Shown in pieces: positions 8,667 through 17,300 of a stretch of DNA of 64,000 nt (positions are counted from its first letter, which is position 1; each line of letters begins with the position of its first letter). The stretch is from an uncultured Acidimicrobiales bacterium (GTDB lineage Bacteria > Actinomycetota > Acidimicrobiia > Acidimicrobiales > Bin134), in contig OX638344.1 of NCBI GenBank assembly GCA_951813555.1, positions 3,597,076-3,661,075 on the forward strand. The letters are read 5' to 3'. The notes under the pieces were generated by a model. That model worked only from the letters and a program-made list of their open reading frames with translations, had not been told where the DNA came from and searched no databases. The position numbers and the translations under genes were made by a program.

Positions 8667-9474
8667 AGCCGGAACCGGGATCGAGGAAATCGAGGTTCGC
8701 CGGAGGGAAGTCCCACTCGCCTCCGAGCTGCGCCGACAGCGTTCTCGCCGCGTCGCATACCAGCACCGCGCACTTGCCCACCCGCTCGTCGTCGAGCCGG
8801 GACGCCGGCCCCGACAGGCCGATGGAAGCCCGAATCGACCCGTTGATATCCACTACCGGCGACGCAATGCACCTCACGCCCGCGCTCAACTCCTCGTTGT
8901 CGAGGGCGAACCCCCGCTCCGCCGTCACCTTCAGGTCGTGGAGGAGGTGGTCCATGCTGGCCAACGTGTTGTCGGTGAATGCCTCGAGGCCGTTTGCCGC
9001 CGCGACCCTCTCCACCTCCTCGGGAGTGTCTCGGCAGTACAGCGCCTTGCCAGTTGAGGTGGCGTGGATCACCACGGGAGAACCGATTTCGGTCTCAACG
9101 GTGACTCGGCGTGCCAGGCGCTCGCGGGCGATGTACACCCCGCCGGTCATCGTTTTGTGGGCCAGGTGGACCGACTCCCCGGTCACGTTCACCAGCTCCC
9201 GCATCAGCGGCCTGGCCTGGGTGACGAGATCCATGTTCCGTAGCAGCGCTCCGGCGAGCTGCACTACCCCCGCAGCCAGGGCATACGTCTTGGTGTTGTC
9301 GTCGCGGAGTACATAGCCGCGGCTTTCGAGAGCGGCGAGATGGCGGTGGACGTTCCCCTTGTCGGCGTTGATCATGCGAGCCAGCTCGCTGACTCCAACG
9401 GAGCTAGGGGCCGCGCTGAGCGCCTCCAAGACATCTAGCCCCGTCATCAATGCCCCGGCTATCCGTGGTGCCAT
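8653..9474 (-). CDS. IclR family transcriptional regulator
   Basis: About 273 residues. An N-terminal winged helix-turn-helix (VSELARMINADKGNVHRHLAALESRG split around residue 35) is followed by the IclR effector-binding domain (from about residue 75: ESVHLAHKT, ATSTGKALYC, ASPVVDINGSI). I prefer the ATG at 9472-9474, which overlaps the stop of the Gfo/Idh gene by one base (TGATG); a TTG lies one codon earlier. Placed inside the carbohydrate operon, it is the likely local regulator. Candidate operators are the palindromes at 14032-14062 and 19220-19232, which is inference. Confidence 0.93.
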   Translation of the reverse strand: MAPRIAGALMTGLDVLEALSAAPSSVGVSELARMINADKGNVHRHLAALESRGYVLRDDNTKTYALAAGVVQLAGALLRNMDLVTQARPLMRELVNVTGESVHLAHKTMTGGVYIARERLARRVTVETEIGSPVVIHATSTGKALYCRDTPEEVERVAAANGLEAFTDNTLASMDHLLHDLKVTAERGFALDNEELSAGVRCIASPVVDINGSIRASIGLSGPASRLDDERVGKCAVLVCDAARTLSAQLGGEWDFPPANLDFLDPGSGFAVS

Positions 9475-10625
9475 CAACCCTCCTCAGCAGGCGGTGTCGC
9501 AGTGAACTGCCACCATATAGGCGTGTGGGCCAGCGACCGGCGGATAGGCAGAGGAGAGCGGCCCACTGGCGCATCTAGGCGGATAGAGGCGCTCTCGGCC
9601 GCCGACTGCTGGGCGCCGAGCGCAGCGGCGAGGATATCGCGCCCCTCGGCAAAGCCGAGCGTCGGCGGGCTGCCGTCAGCCAGGGCGTCGAGCAGGCTGC
9701 GGGTGGCCCCGATGAAGGAGTGCTCCCAGCCCCGCTCGCACTCGTACGAGTTCACCTGTCCATCGGCGTAGCTCATCACTGGCGGGGGGTCGCCAAGCTG
9801 GCCGTGGCCGCGGTTGACCCAGATGACCCCCCGGGTGCCGGTCACCTCCAGCCGGTCGTCTTGGGCATAGTGCGACGTCTCCTGAATGAGGAGGTCGGGC
9901 GAGTGGACTACCTCGATACACCCCACTGCCCCGGCCGGGTAACTCATGGACACCAGCGAAGGGGCGTCGAGCTCCCACGAGGAGAACTGGGTGGCACCGA
10001 TCCAAGCGTGGACCTGGGCCGGCTGTCCCAGTATCAACCAGGCCAGGGCGAACTTGTGATGGCCGTCGTCGAAAACGAGCGGGCCGCCGCCGCACGAAGC
10101 CGGGTCTTGGCGCCATTGGTGGGCCGAGAGCGGGATGGGCCACGCGTCGGGGCTGAACCCGCTGTTGCTCTTTAGCCGGACGGCAAGCGGCTCGCCGATC
10201 AGACCCTGCTCGATGAGCTCCACGGCCTTGAGCACCGGCGGGTAGAACAAGAAGTTCTCGTAGAGGCGGACCGTCCTAGGAGTGGCCGCCGCCGCCTCCA
10301 CCAGACTGTCGGCGTCGTCGAGGTTGAGCGCCAGCGGCTTTTGCAGCGACACATGCAAGTCTGCGGCTATGGCGAAGGCCGCGATCTCATAGTGGAGATG
10401 GTGGGGCACGATGATCTCCACCAGATCCACCAAACCCGAATCACACAGCGCGCGGTAGTCGTCGAAAGCCGCGATCGGACCCAGCCCCCATTGCGCGGCC
10501 TTGGCCTCGGCGTGGGAGCGGTCTATATCGCACACCGCCACCACGGCCGCGTCGTCTCGCCCCCGGTAACCAAGCACGTGCAGATCCGAGATCCGCCCGC
10601 AGCCGATGATCCCTACCCGTACCAC
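9474..10625 (-). CDS. Gfo/Idh/MocA family NAD(P)-dependent oxidoreductase
   Basis: Dehydrogenase family acting on sugars, inositols and sugar acids. The Rossmann motif VGIIGCGRISDLHVLGY starts at residue 3. The catalytic-lysine motif normally written EKP appears as SLQKPLALN near residue 95, with Lys kept and Glu replaced by Gln. The C-terminal alpha/beta domain contains FDDGHHKFALAWLILG, with the paired His common in inositol 2-dehydrogenase-like members. 383 residues, starting at a GTG (10623-10625) 64 bp after the permease gene. Its place in the operon suggests it performs the first oxidation of the imported substrate. Confidence 0.9.
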   Translation of the reverse strand: MVRVGIIGCGRISDLHVLGYRGRDDAAVVAVCDIDRSHAEAKAAQWGLGPIAAFDDYRALCDSGLVDLVEIIVPHHLHYEIAAFAIAADLHVSLQKPLALNLDDADSLVEAAAATPRTVRLYENFLFYPPVLKAVELIEQGLIGEPLAVRLKSNSGFSPDAWPIPLSAHQWRQDPASCGGGPLVFDDGHHKFALAWLILGQPAQVHAWIGATQFSSWELDAPSLVSMSYPAGAVGCIEVVHSPDLLIQETSHYAQDDRLEVTGTRGVIWVNRGHGQLGDPPPVMSYADGQVNSYECERGWEHSFIGATRSLLDALADGSPPTLGFAEGRDILAAALGAQQSAAESASIRLDAPVGRSPLPIRRSLAHTPIWWQFTATPPAEEG

Positions 10626-10689
10626 GGCTGCCCCAGTCTCTCCGGTACCGTCGGCCCGTCGCCCCTGGTGATTTCTGTCCCCGCCATCG

Positions 10690-11628
10690 CTACCCCTTGA
10701 TGGCCCCGGCCAGCAGGCCTCGGATGAAATGCCGCTGGAACATGAGAAAGATCAGAACCGTGGGAACGCTGGCGATAACGGCCAAAGCGGCCTGATCCCC
10801 GAAGGCCACGGTGTACTGCCCCTCCACCGACCACAGCCCGTACATGATGGTCCGCACGTCGTCGGAGGTGGTGAACACCAAGGGGTACAAGAAATCGTTC
10901 CAGATGAAGGTGAACTGCAAAACAGCCAATGCGGCCAGAGCTGGTCGGGCCAGCGGCAGCATCACCCGGATGAACACCTGTCCTTCATGGGCGCCGTCGA
11001 CCAGTGCGGCCGACCGCAGCGAATCGGGAATCTGATCGAAGAAGTTGCGCATCACCAGGCTGGTGATCGACAGCCCCACCGCCGAGTGGACCAGGATCAT
11101 CGGCCACAGCGTGTTGATCAGGTCCCTTTCCCGAAAGAGGGTGAACAGAGGAACGAGCAGCACCTGCGGCGGCACGAAGAGCCCCGAGAGAATGATCATC
11201 TGGATGATGTTGGCACCCCGGGGACGCAGCTTCGCCAGCGCGTATCCGATCATCGCGCCGCCGACAATGGAGACGACCACTGCGGGGACAGTCACTTGGA
11301 TCGAGTTGATGAGGTAGCGGTCGACGTTCACGTTTCGCCACACATCGAGGTAGTTATCGAGCGTGAGGTTGCCGCTCGGGGCCCAGATGCCGCGCGCCGC
11401 GATCTCCTTGTTCGTCTTCAACGAGGTGAGAAGCACTCCGAGCACCGGCACCAGGTAGATCAGCACGAACAGCGCCAGCGCAACCGTGCCCGACCGCCGC
11501 CGCAGCGGGCTTTGCTGGCCGGGGCCGCTGAGAAGCGTGCCCTGCGATTGGCGGCGCCTGGCGGCGCCACTGTGCCCGACGCCCGACTGGTCGGCAGTTC
11601 TGCGCAATAGACCCGGTTTAGTCGGCAT
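10690..11628 (-). CDS. Carbohydrate ABC transporter permease (MalG type)
   Basis: Inner-membrane permease of a CUT1 sugar importer. From the ATG at 11626-11628 it is 312 residues: a basic N-terminal tail of about 45 residues, a first membrane segment (VALALFVLIYLVPVLGVLLTS split near residue 50), and five more segments. The EAA loop is seen as DGAHEGQVFIRVMLPLARP near residue 215. The start overlaps the MalF-type gene by 11 bp; a GTG three codons earlier is possible. No ATPase gene is in the operon, which is common for actinobacterial CUT1 systems that share one MsiK-like ATPase. Confidence 0.93.
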   Translation of the reverse strand: MPTKPGLLRRTADQSGVGHSGAARRRQSQGTLLSGPGQQSPLRRRSGTVALALFVLIYLVPVLGVLLTSLKTNKEIAARGIWAPSGNLTLDNYLDVWRNVNVDRYLINSIQVTVPAVVVSIVGGAMIGYALAKLRPRGANIIQMIILSGLFVPPQVLLVPLFTLFRERDLINTLWPMILVHSAVGLSITSLVMRNFFDQIPDSLRSAALVDGAHEGQVFIRVMLPLARPALAALAVLQFTFIWNDFLYPLVFTTSDDVRTIMYGLWSVEGQYTVAFGDQAALAVIASVPTVLIFLMFQRHFIRGLLAGAIKG

Positions 11629-12493
11629 AGCGCCCACGCCTTCCCCACCACATGAAACCGCCGACGATGACGAGGGTAATCATGAACAGGATTATCGAGA
11701 TGGCACTGGCTTCACCCTGCTCGTGCAGGCGGAACAGGGTCCGGTAGACCAGCACCGGCATGGTCTCGGTCTCCCGGACGGGCCCGCCTCCAGTCATTGC
11801 GTACACCAGATCGAAATTGCGCAGCGAGTTGATGGCGATGAGCGACAGAACCACCGTGGTCACCGGCCTCAGGACTGGGATGACCACCTTCCAGTAGATC
11901 TGGAGCTTTGTCGCCCCATCTACCTTGGCCGCCTCCACGTACTCGGCAGGTATGGTGGCAAGGCCGGCCAGATACAAGATCATGGCCAGCACGGTCTGCT
12001 GCCAGGCCCATGAGACGAACACGGCGTAGAGGGCGGTGGACCGGTCGGCCAGCCATGCGTTCTCCCACCGCTCAAGTCCTATCAAGCCCAAGACCTGGTT
12101 GAGCAGGCCGTCGTCAGGCTGATAGATCCAGATCCACACTTGCGCCACCACCACCAGGCTGATGGCAACGGGCACGAACAGCAGCGACTTCATGATGGTG
12201 GCGAACCGGGTCGTGTTCTGGAGCAGCACGGCTACCCCCAGCCCGAGAGCGGGCGGGATCACCGTGCCGAACAGCGTCCACAGCAGGGTGATCCTTATCG
12301 AACTGCGGACATGCTCGTCCTGGAAGGCCTCGGTGAAGTTGTCGAACCCAGTCCAGTTCGTCGCGCCGCCCAAGATGTTGGCATCGGTGAAGCTGAGCCG
12401 GAAGGCCTCTACTGTGGGCACCGCGATGATCGCGGCGAACAACGCCACCGGGGGTCCGAGGAACAGCAGTGTCCACAGGGTTTTCGGCTTCAC
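11618..12493 (-). CDS. Carbohydrate ABC transporter permease (MalF type)
   Basis: Membrane partner of the MalG-type permease. 291 residues with six predicted membrane segments, the first at residues 7-28 (TLLFLGPPVALFAAIIAVPT). The EAA loop EYVEAAKVDGATKLQIYWKV lies near residue 185, the contact site for the ATPase. The start is a GTG at 12491-12493 with only a weak purine stretch in front. It follows the binding-protein gene after 94 bp that hold a strong hairpin (12511-12549), the usual way to make less permease than binding protein. Confidence 0.93.
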   Translation of the reverse strand: MKPKTLWTLLFLGPPVALFAAIIAVPTVEAFRLSFTDANILGGATNWTGFDNFTEAFQDEHVRSSIRITLLWTLFGTVIPPALGLGVAVLLQNTTRFATIMKSLLFVPVAISLVVVAQVWIWIYQPDDGLLNQVLGLIGLERWENAWLADRSTALYAVFVSWAWQQTVLAMILYLAGLATIPAEYVEAAKVDGATKLQIYWKVVIPVLRPVTTVVLSLIAINSLRNFDLVYAMTGGGPVRETETMPVLVYRTLFRLHEQGEASAISIILFMITLVIVGGFMWWGRRGRYAD

Positions 12494-12510
12494 GCTCTGC
12501 GCCCATCATG

Positions 12511-12549
12511 CCCGTGGTGGCACCGGCACAGAATCGGTGCCACCACGGG
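12511..12549 (-). terminator. Intra-operon hairpin between binding-protein and permease genes
   Basis: A perfect 15-bp inverted repeat: left arm 12511-12525 (cccgtggtggcaccg), 9-nt loop, right arm 12535-12549. In the transcript there is no T-run behind it, so it should act as an RNA-stabilising hairpin that protects the upstream binding-protein message, or as a partial attenuator, rather than as a full intrinsic terminator. Confidence 0.8.
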
Positions 12550-12587
12550 ACAACAGCATCCGAGATGGTTGAGAAGGAGGGGGGTTC

Positions 12588-13961
12588 CTAGCCCGCGAAT
12601 GCCTCGGCTGCTGCCGACTGGGTGTCTGCTTGCAGATCGGCGTAGCCAGCCGGGTTGTCCATGAACGCTTGGAACATGTCCAAACCGAACTCCGCTACCG
12701 CAGGCGGCGTGGCCAAGTCGTAGTTGAACGAATAAGAGTCGGCTACTTCCACCTCGCCTAGCGCCTTCTGCATAACCGGGTTGAGTTGACTGGTGTCGGC
12801 GTTGGAGTTCGGCGGCAGTGCTCCCTGGCCGATGGCCCAGTCGAGTTGGTTCTCGGGCGACGCGTAGTGCTCGAGCAGGGCGAACGACCCTTCGGGATTG
12901 GCGGCGGCCGCGGTGACCACCCATCCGTCAATCGGGCCCAGCGCCGCGTTCTCCACTGCCGGGTCGATGACCGGGAAGTTGAAGAAGTCGTAATCGTCCA
13001 CCGGCACCAGGCCGTTGCCGTCCCAGTATCCGGTGATCCATGTGCCCATGAGCGTCATGGCCGCCTCTCCGTTGGCCACCGCATCGGCGGCATCGGTCCA
13101 GGTGTAGGCGTTGGCGTCGTCGACGAAGTAACCGGCATCCACCAGTTCTTTCCAACGCTCGAGAACCGCGGTCACCTCCGGATCCTCATAGGAGGCCTCG
13201 CCCGACATCAGCTGCGCCCGGTAGTCGGGTCCAGCGGTGCGCAGCATCAAGAAGTCAAACCAGAACTGCGCCGGCCACCGGTTCATGGAGCCGAGGGCGA
13301 ACGGCTTGGCCCCCGAAGCGGCGATCTGGTCGGCGGCGGCAATCAGCTCATCCCAGGTTGTCGGCATCTCGGTCACGCCGGCATCGGCCATGACCTGCGG
13401 GTTGTAGAAGAACGCCACGTAATGGAACCCGAACGGGAGCAGGTAGGGCTCACCGTCGTAGATGCCGGCATCCACCAGTGCCTGCGGGAAATTGTTCCAG
13501 ACGTCGGCGCCGTCGAAGGCGGCGGTGATGGGTTGCAGATGGCCGTTGCCCTGCACCGAGGCGGTTCGAGCCCCGGCCCAGTACGAGAACACATCCGGCG
13601 GCTCTCCTCCGGCCAGCGCAACCAGTATCTGATCTTTGAAGGCCTCGTGCTCGATGGGGCTGATTGATACCTCGCCCATCCCAAACGTCTGATTGATATC
13701 GATGATGGCCTGCTGGCCCAGATCCGAACCGAAATAGTGCCCGACCTCGATACTGCCGAGATCGACCGGGGCCGCGGTTGCCTCGGGCTCATCACCACCG
13801 GCCTCGGTGGCCGGGGCCTCGGTAGCCGGGGCCACGGTGGCCGGGGGCTCCATTGCCTCTGGGGCATCGTCGTCGTTGCCACAGGCGGCAACTACCAGCG
13901 CAAGCACGATGAGGATCGATAACTTCAGCCAGCTCCGCCGCGTCTTGTTTCGGTATGTCAT
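12588..13961 (-). CDS. Extracellular sugar-binding lipoprotein (ABC solute-binding, family 1)
   Basis: Solute receptor of the CUT1 importer. From the ATG at 13959-13961 (457 residues) it has a basic n-region, a hydrophobic stretch and a lipobox LVVAAC; the lipidated Cys is followed by GNDDD and a Pro/Ala/Thr/Glu-rich linker of about 40 residues. The solute-binding domain starts near residue 70 (SIEVGHYFG) and is rich in Trp and Tyr, as usual for sugar ligands. GGAGGGAAG lies 7-9 nt before the chosen ATG, which settles the start against an ATG twelve codons upstream. The substrate is not predictable from sequence alone. Confidence 0.94.
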   Translation of the reverse strand: MTYRNKTRRSWLKLSILIVLALVVAACGNDDDAPEAMEPPATVAPATEAPATEAGGDEPEATAAPVDLGSIEVGHYFGSDLGQQAIIDINQTFGMGEVSISPIEHEAFKDQILVALAGGEPPDVFSYWAGARTASVQGNGHLQPITAAFDGADVWNNFPQALVDAGIYDGEPYLLPFGFHYVAFFYNPQVMADAGVTEMPTTWDELIAAADQIAASGAKPFALGSMNRWPAQFWFDFLMLRTAGPDYRAQLMSGEASYEDPEVTAVLERWKELVDAGYFVDDANAYTWTDAADAVANGEAAMTLMGTWITGYWDGNGLVPVDDYDFFNFPVIDPAVENAALGPIDGWVVTAAAANPEGSFALLEHYASPENQLDWAIGQGALPPNSNADTSQLNPVMQKALGEVEVADSYSFNYDLATPPAVAEFGLDMFQAFMDNPAGYADLQADTQSAAAEAFAG

Positions 13962-14017
13962 TGCGACTTCCCTCCGTGGGTCTCTGTTTGGATGCAACCA
14001 GTGTCACGCCCGGCAGC

Positions 14018-14062
14018 ATCTTAGACATTCTTTGCTATATATGCAACATTTTTGTGTTACAA
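14018..14062 (-). promoter_or_regulatory. Candidate promoter and operator upstream of the sugar-binding protein gene
   Basis: On the minus strand TTGCAT (14041-14046) and TAAGAT (14018-14023) are 17 nt apart, a reasonable sigma-70-type promoter with a leader of about 50 nt. Two small palindromes overlap or abut the -35: TTGC-N7-GCAA at 14032-14046 and TTGT-GTT-ACAA at 14052-14062. They could bind the IclR regulator; this is inference. The region is clearly AT-rich against its surroundings. Confidence 0.55.
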
Positions 14063-14093
14063 ACAACGGTATCATTGTGTTGGACATAACGGT

Positions 14094-15788
14094 TCATGGC
14101 CAGCGCAGATCGGCGCCGAGGTCGGCCTGGGTAATGGCCTCAGCCTGCAATCGCCGCCAGCGAGTGGGCTGCGGGGGAAGGGCGTGGCGGGTCGCCTCTC
14201 GTTTAGCCAGGGTCTCCTCGTCCACCAGCACGTCGAGCCGCCTTGCCGGCACGTCGAGAACCACCAGATCGCCGTCTTCCACAAGACCGAGCGGGCCGAT
14301 GGCCGACTCAGGGGTCACGTGCAACACGACGGTGCCAAACGCGGTGCCGCTCATGCGACCATCGGAGATGCGCACCATGTCGGTCACCCCGGCCGCGGCG
14401 AGCCGCTTGGGGATCGGGATCGCTCCGGCCTCCGGCATGCCGGCCGAGGCCGGCCCGCAGCCCCGCAGGATCAACACTGAGTCGGGTTCGATGTCGGCGG
14501 TCTCCAGCCGGCTCTGCATGTCTTCGGTCCCGTTGAAAACCACTGCCCGACCGCGGTGCTGCAAGAGCTGCGGGGTGGCCGCCCCAGCTTTGATCACCGC
14601 CCCTTCGGGGGCCAGCGATCCTTTCAGCACCACCAAGCCCTCCTGGCTGGTAACCGGGCGGCCAACCGGCCGCAGGGCCGACGGCCACACAGGAGCGCCG
14701 GAGACCTCTTCAAGCGACTCTCCCAAGGTGGTGCCCATCGCGGTGCGGGCATCGAGGTCGAGCCGCGATGAGATCTCAGAGAGCAGGGCTGGCACTCCCC
14801 CGGCATTGTGGAGGTCGTCCAGAAAGCCAGTTCCGGCCGGACGGCAGTCGACCACAACCGGCACCCCGGCCGATGCGTCGCCGATCTCGGTCAGCGACAG
14901 GTCGATACCCGCTCGGCCGGCAAGGGCCAACAGGTGGATTACGGCGTTGGTCGATCCGCCGATTGCGCCGAGCACGGTCGCGGCATTGAGAAAGCTGGCC
15001 TTGGACAGAACCCGGTCGGGAGTCAGACCCTCCTCGACCATCTCCAAGATGCGGCGGCCCGAGCGAACGCCGACCCGAAGGCGGTCGCCGCTTGGCGCCG
15101 GCGCGGTGGCCGACCCCGGAATCGCCAATCCGAGGACCTCCACCACCACCGCCATCGTGGAGGCGGTGCCCATCACCATGCAGGTGCCGCCGGTGGGGGC
15201 GAGCGCGGTGGAGACCTCGGCGATCTCGGCCTCACCAATCTGCTCGGCGCGGTGGCCTGCCCACATCCGTCGGCAATCGGTGCAAGCGCCTATCCGCTCA
15301 CCCCGCCAGTTTGCGGCGATCATCGGTCCGGCCACCACCTCGAGGGCCGGCCTGCCGGCTGAGATCGCTCCCATGAGCTGGCCGGGCACTGTCTTGTCGC
15401 AGCCTCCTAGCAGCACCACCGCATCCATCGGCTGGGCCCGGATCAGCTCTTCTGCCTCCAGCGACAGCAGGTTGCGGAACATCATGCTGGTCGGGTTGAG
15501 GAAGACTTCGCCCAGCGACATCGTGGGAAATGCCATGGGCACAGCCCCGGCCTCGGCCACTCCCCGCTTGACCGCGTCCAACAGCGCCGGCATCTCCCGA
15601 TGGCAGGGCGAGAAGTCGCTGATCGAGTGGCCTATTCCGATGATCGGCCGGCTCGTGTCCTGCTCGTCGTAGCCGGCGGCGGCCAGAAACGCCGACCGCA
15701 CGAACCGGCTGAATCCCGGGTCTCCGTAGGAGGTCGGGCCTTGAAAGACGCCGGAGTTCTCCGCCTCGGGCAACTGCTCCCACCTCAT
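14094..15788 (-). CDS. IlvD/Edd family sugar-acid or dihydroxy-acid dehydratase
   Basis: Fe-S dehydratase of about 564 residues. Cluster-ligand cysteines are seen in LLGGCDKTVPG, GACTDCRRMW and GGTCMVMGTASTM; the C-terminal signature is ISDGRMSGTAFGT. In biosynthesis this family makes 2-oxoisovalerate; in sugar operons its members dehydrate aldonic acids (arabinonate, xylonate, gluconate type). Lying directly behind an aldehyde dehydrogenase and an IolD-like enzyme and in front of a sugar importer, it is far more likely to be catabolic than ilvD. I take the ATG at 15786-15788 (AGGGA in front); the frame is open 30 codons further upstream, overlapping the dehydrogenase gene. Confidence 0.9.
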   Translation of the reverse strand: MRWEQLPEAENSGVFQGPTSYGDPGFSRFVRSAFLAAAGYDEQDTSRPIIGIGHSISDFSPCHREMPALLDAVKRGVAEAGAVPMAFPTMSLGEVFLNPTSMMFRNLLSLEAEELIRAQPMDAVVLLGGCDKTVPGQLMGAISAGRPALEVVAGPMIAANWRGERIGACTDCRRMWAGHRAEQIGEAEIAEVSTALAPTGGTCMVMGTASTMAVVVEVLGLAIPGSATAPAPSGDRLRVGVRSGRRILEMVEEGLTPDRVLSKASFLNAATVLGAIGGSTNAVIHLLALAGRAGIDLSLTEIGDASAGVPVVVDCRPAGTGFLDDLHNAGGVPALLSEISSRLDLDARTAMGTTLGESLEEVSGAPVWPSALRPVGRPVTSQEGLVVLKGSLAPEGAVIKAGAATPQLLQHRGRAVVFNGTEDMQSRLETADIEPDSVLILRGCGPASAGMPEAGAIPIPKRLAAAGVTDMVRISDGRMSGTAFGTVVLHVTPESAIGPLGLVEDGDLVVLDVPARRLDVLVDEETLAKREATRHALPPQPTRWRRLQAEAITQADLGADLRWP

Positions 15789-15834
15789 GGAAATCCCTGG
15801 CCGAGAATTGGGCATTGACCGCACTCGCTGACTG

Positions 15835-17277
15835 TCACGGCCCGATGTTGATGTACTTGGAAACGGTGAACTCGCCAACGCCCTCGGCGCCGCCTTCTCG
15901 CCCGAACCCGCTGTGCTTCACGCCGCCGAACGGCGCCTCGGCCAGCGCGATGGCGAACTCGTTGATGCCGACCATGCCGACTTCGAGTCGGTCGGCGACA
16001 TCGAGGCACCTGGCCAGAGACCCTCCCAACACGAATCCGGCCAAGCCGAAATCGACCGAATTGGCGATGTCGATGGCGGTGCCGAGGTCTGGGTAGGCGT
16101 GGATCGGCGCGAGGGGACCGAATGGCTCCGTGCTCATGATCTCGGCCCCAGGTTTGACCCCGGTTAGCACCGTCGGCTCATACCACCAGCCGGATCCGGC
16201 TTGAGCGGCCCGGCGTCCGCCCGATTCCACGCGCGCCCCCTCGTCCACCGCGGTGGCAACCAAGCGCTCTATCTCCTCCAACCGGCGCTCGCTCTGTAGC
16301 GGGCCGATGTCGCACGAGCGGTCATCCCCCGGGCCCAGGCGGAGCGACACGGCCACTCGGACGAAGCTGTCGACATACTCGTCGTGGATGGCAGCAGGCA
16401 CGAGGAACCGGCTGGGGGCGATGCAAACCTGGCCCGCATTCCGGAACTTCCCCCTCGCCGACAGCGAGCCGGCCCACTGCGGGTCGGCATCGTCCAGCAC
16501 CACCACCGGCGCGTGGCCGCCGAGCTCGAGCGAAACCGACTTCAAATCCACTGCGGCCCGGGCCATGATTCGGCGCCCCAGCGGAATCGATCCGGTCAGG
16601 GTTATCTTGCGCACCCGTCGGTCGTCGAGAACCAAATCTGAGATGAGTTGGGGATCACCCACCACCACATTGACCACACCAGGCGGAAGCTCCGCTGCCT
16701 CAGCCGCCTTGGCCAGCCACAGCGCCCCGCTGGGAGCCTCCTCGGCCGGCTTCGCCACCACCGTACACCCGGCTGCAACGGCGGCGGCGATCTTTCGCGC
16801 CGGCAACAGGCAGGGGAAGTTCGAAGCTGAGAATGCGCCCACAACCCCGACTGGCTCGCGCTGCACGAGCAACCGCCGACCGCGGTCTCGGGCCGGGATC
16901 GACCGGCCGTAGATGCGGCGGGCCTCGTCGGCACACCAGTCGAACTGGTCGGCGGCCGCCTTCACCTCGCCTTCGGCCTGCTCTATCGGCTTGCCCTGCT
17001 CGGCCGTGACGCTGGCCGCGATCTCACGCCCGCGTTCTCGGATGTACTCGGCCATCGCCCGGAGCCGGTGGCACCGGTCCCAGGGATCGGCCGACCGCCA
17101 CAGATCCAGGGCATCCGATGCCCGATCCAACGCGTCACGGACATCTCCAGCGGTCACGGTGGCGATCTTCGCCGCCACCGACTCGTCGGCGGGGTTGACC
17201 ACCTCGAGCGTCGGTCCGTGCCCGTTCCAAGCGCCATTCCAAAACGAGGCCTGTGGTTGCTGGGTCATCTGGGTCAT
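15835..17277 (-). CDS. NAD(P)-dependent aldehyde dehydrogenase
   Basis: 480 residues. Visible are the SASNFPCLLPARK segment, the catalytic Glu in SLELGGHAPVVV and the catalytic Cys in FRNAGQVCIAPSRF, and the C-terminal STEPFGPLAPI motif. It resembles succinate-semialdehyde / 2-oxoglutarate-semialdehyde dehydrogenases. Paired with an IlvD/Edd dehydratase, the known analogy is the Weimberg-type pentose pathway, where a semialdehyde is oxidised to 2-oxoglutarate; here the IolD-like neighbour makes other routes possible. Start ATG 17275-17277 with GGAGGGGGAG shortly upstream. It follows the TPP enzyme after 23 bp. Confidence 0.92.
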   Translation of the reverse strand: MTQMTQQPQASFWNGAWNGHGPTLEVVNPADESVAAKIATVTAGDVRDALDRASDALDLWRSADPWDRCHRLRAMAEYIRERGREIAASVTAEQGKPIEQAEGEVKAAADQFDWCADEARRIYGRSIPARDRGRRLLVQREPVGVVGAFSASNFPCLLPARKIAAAVAAGCTVVAKPAEEAPSGALWLAKAAEAAELPPGVVNVVVGDPQLISDLVLDDRRVRKITLTGSIPLGRRIMARAAVDLKSVSLELGGHAPVVVLDDADPQWAGSLSARGKFRNAGQVCIAPSRFLVPAAIHDEYVDSFVRVAVSLRLGPGDDRSCDIGPLQSERRLEEIERLVATAVDEGARVESGGRRAAQAGSGWWYEPTVLTGVKPGAEIMSTEPFGPLAPIHAYPDLGTAIDIANSVDFGLAGFVLGGSLARCLDVADRLEVGMVGINEFAIALAEAPFGGVKHSGFGREGGAEGVGEFTVSKYINIGP

Positions 17278-17300
17278 CTGCGCTCCCCCTCCTCTGCTGT

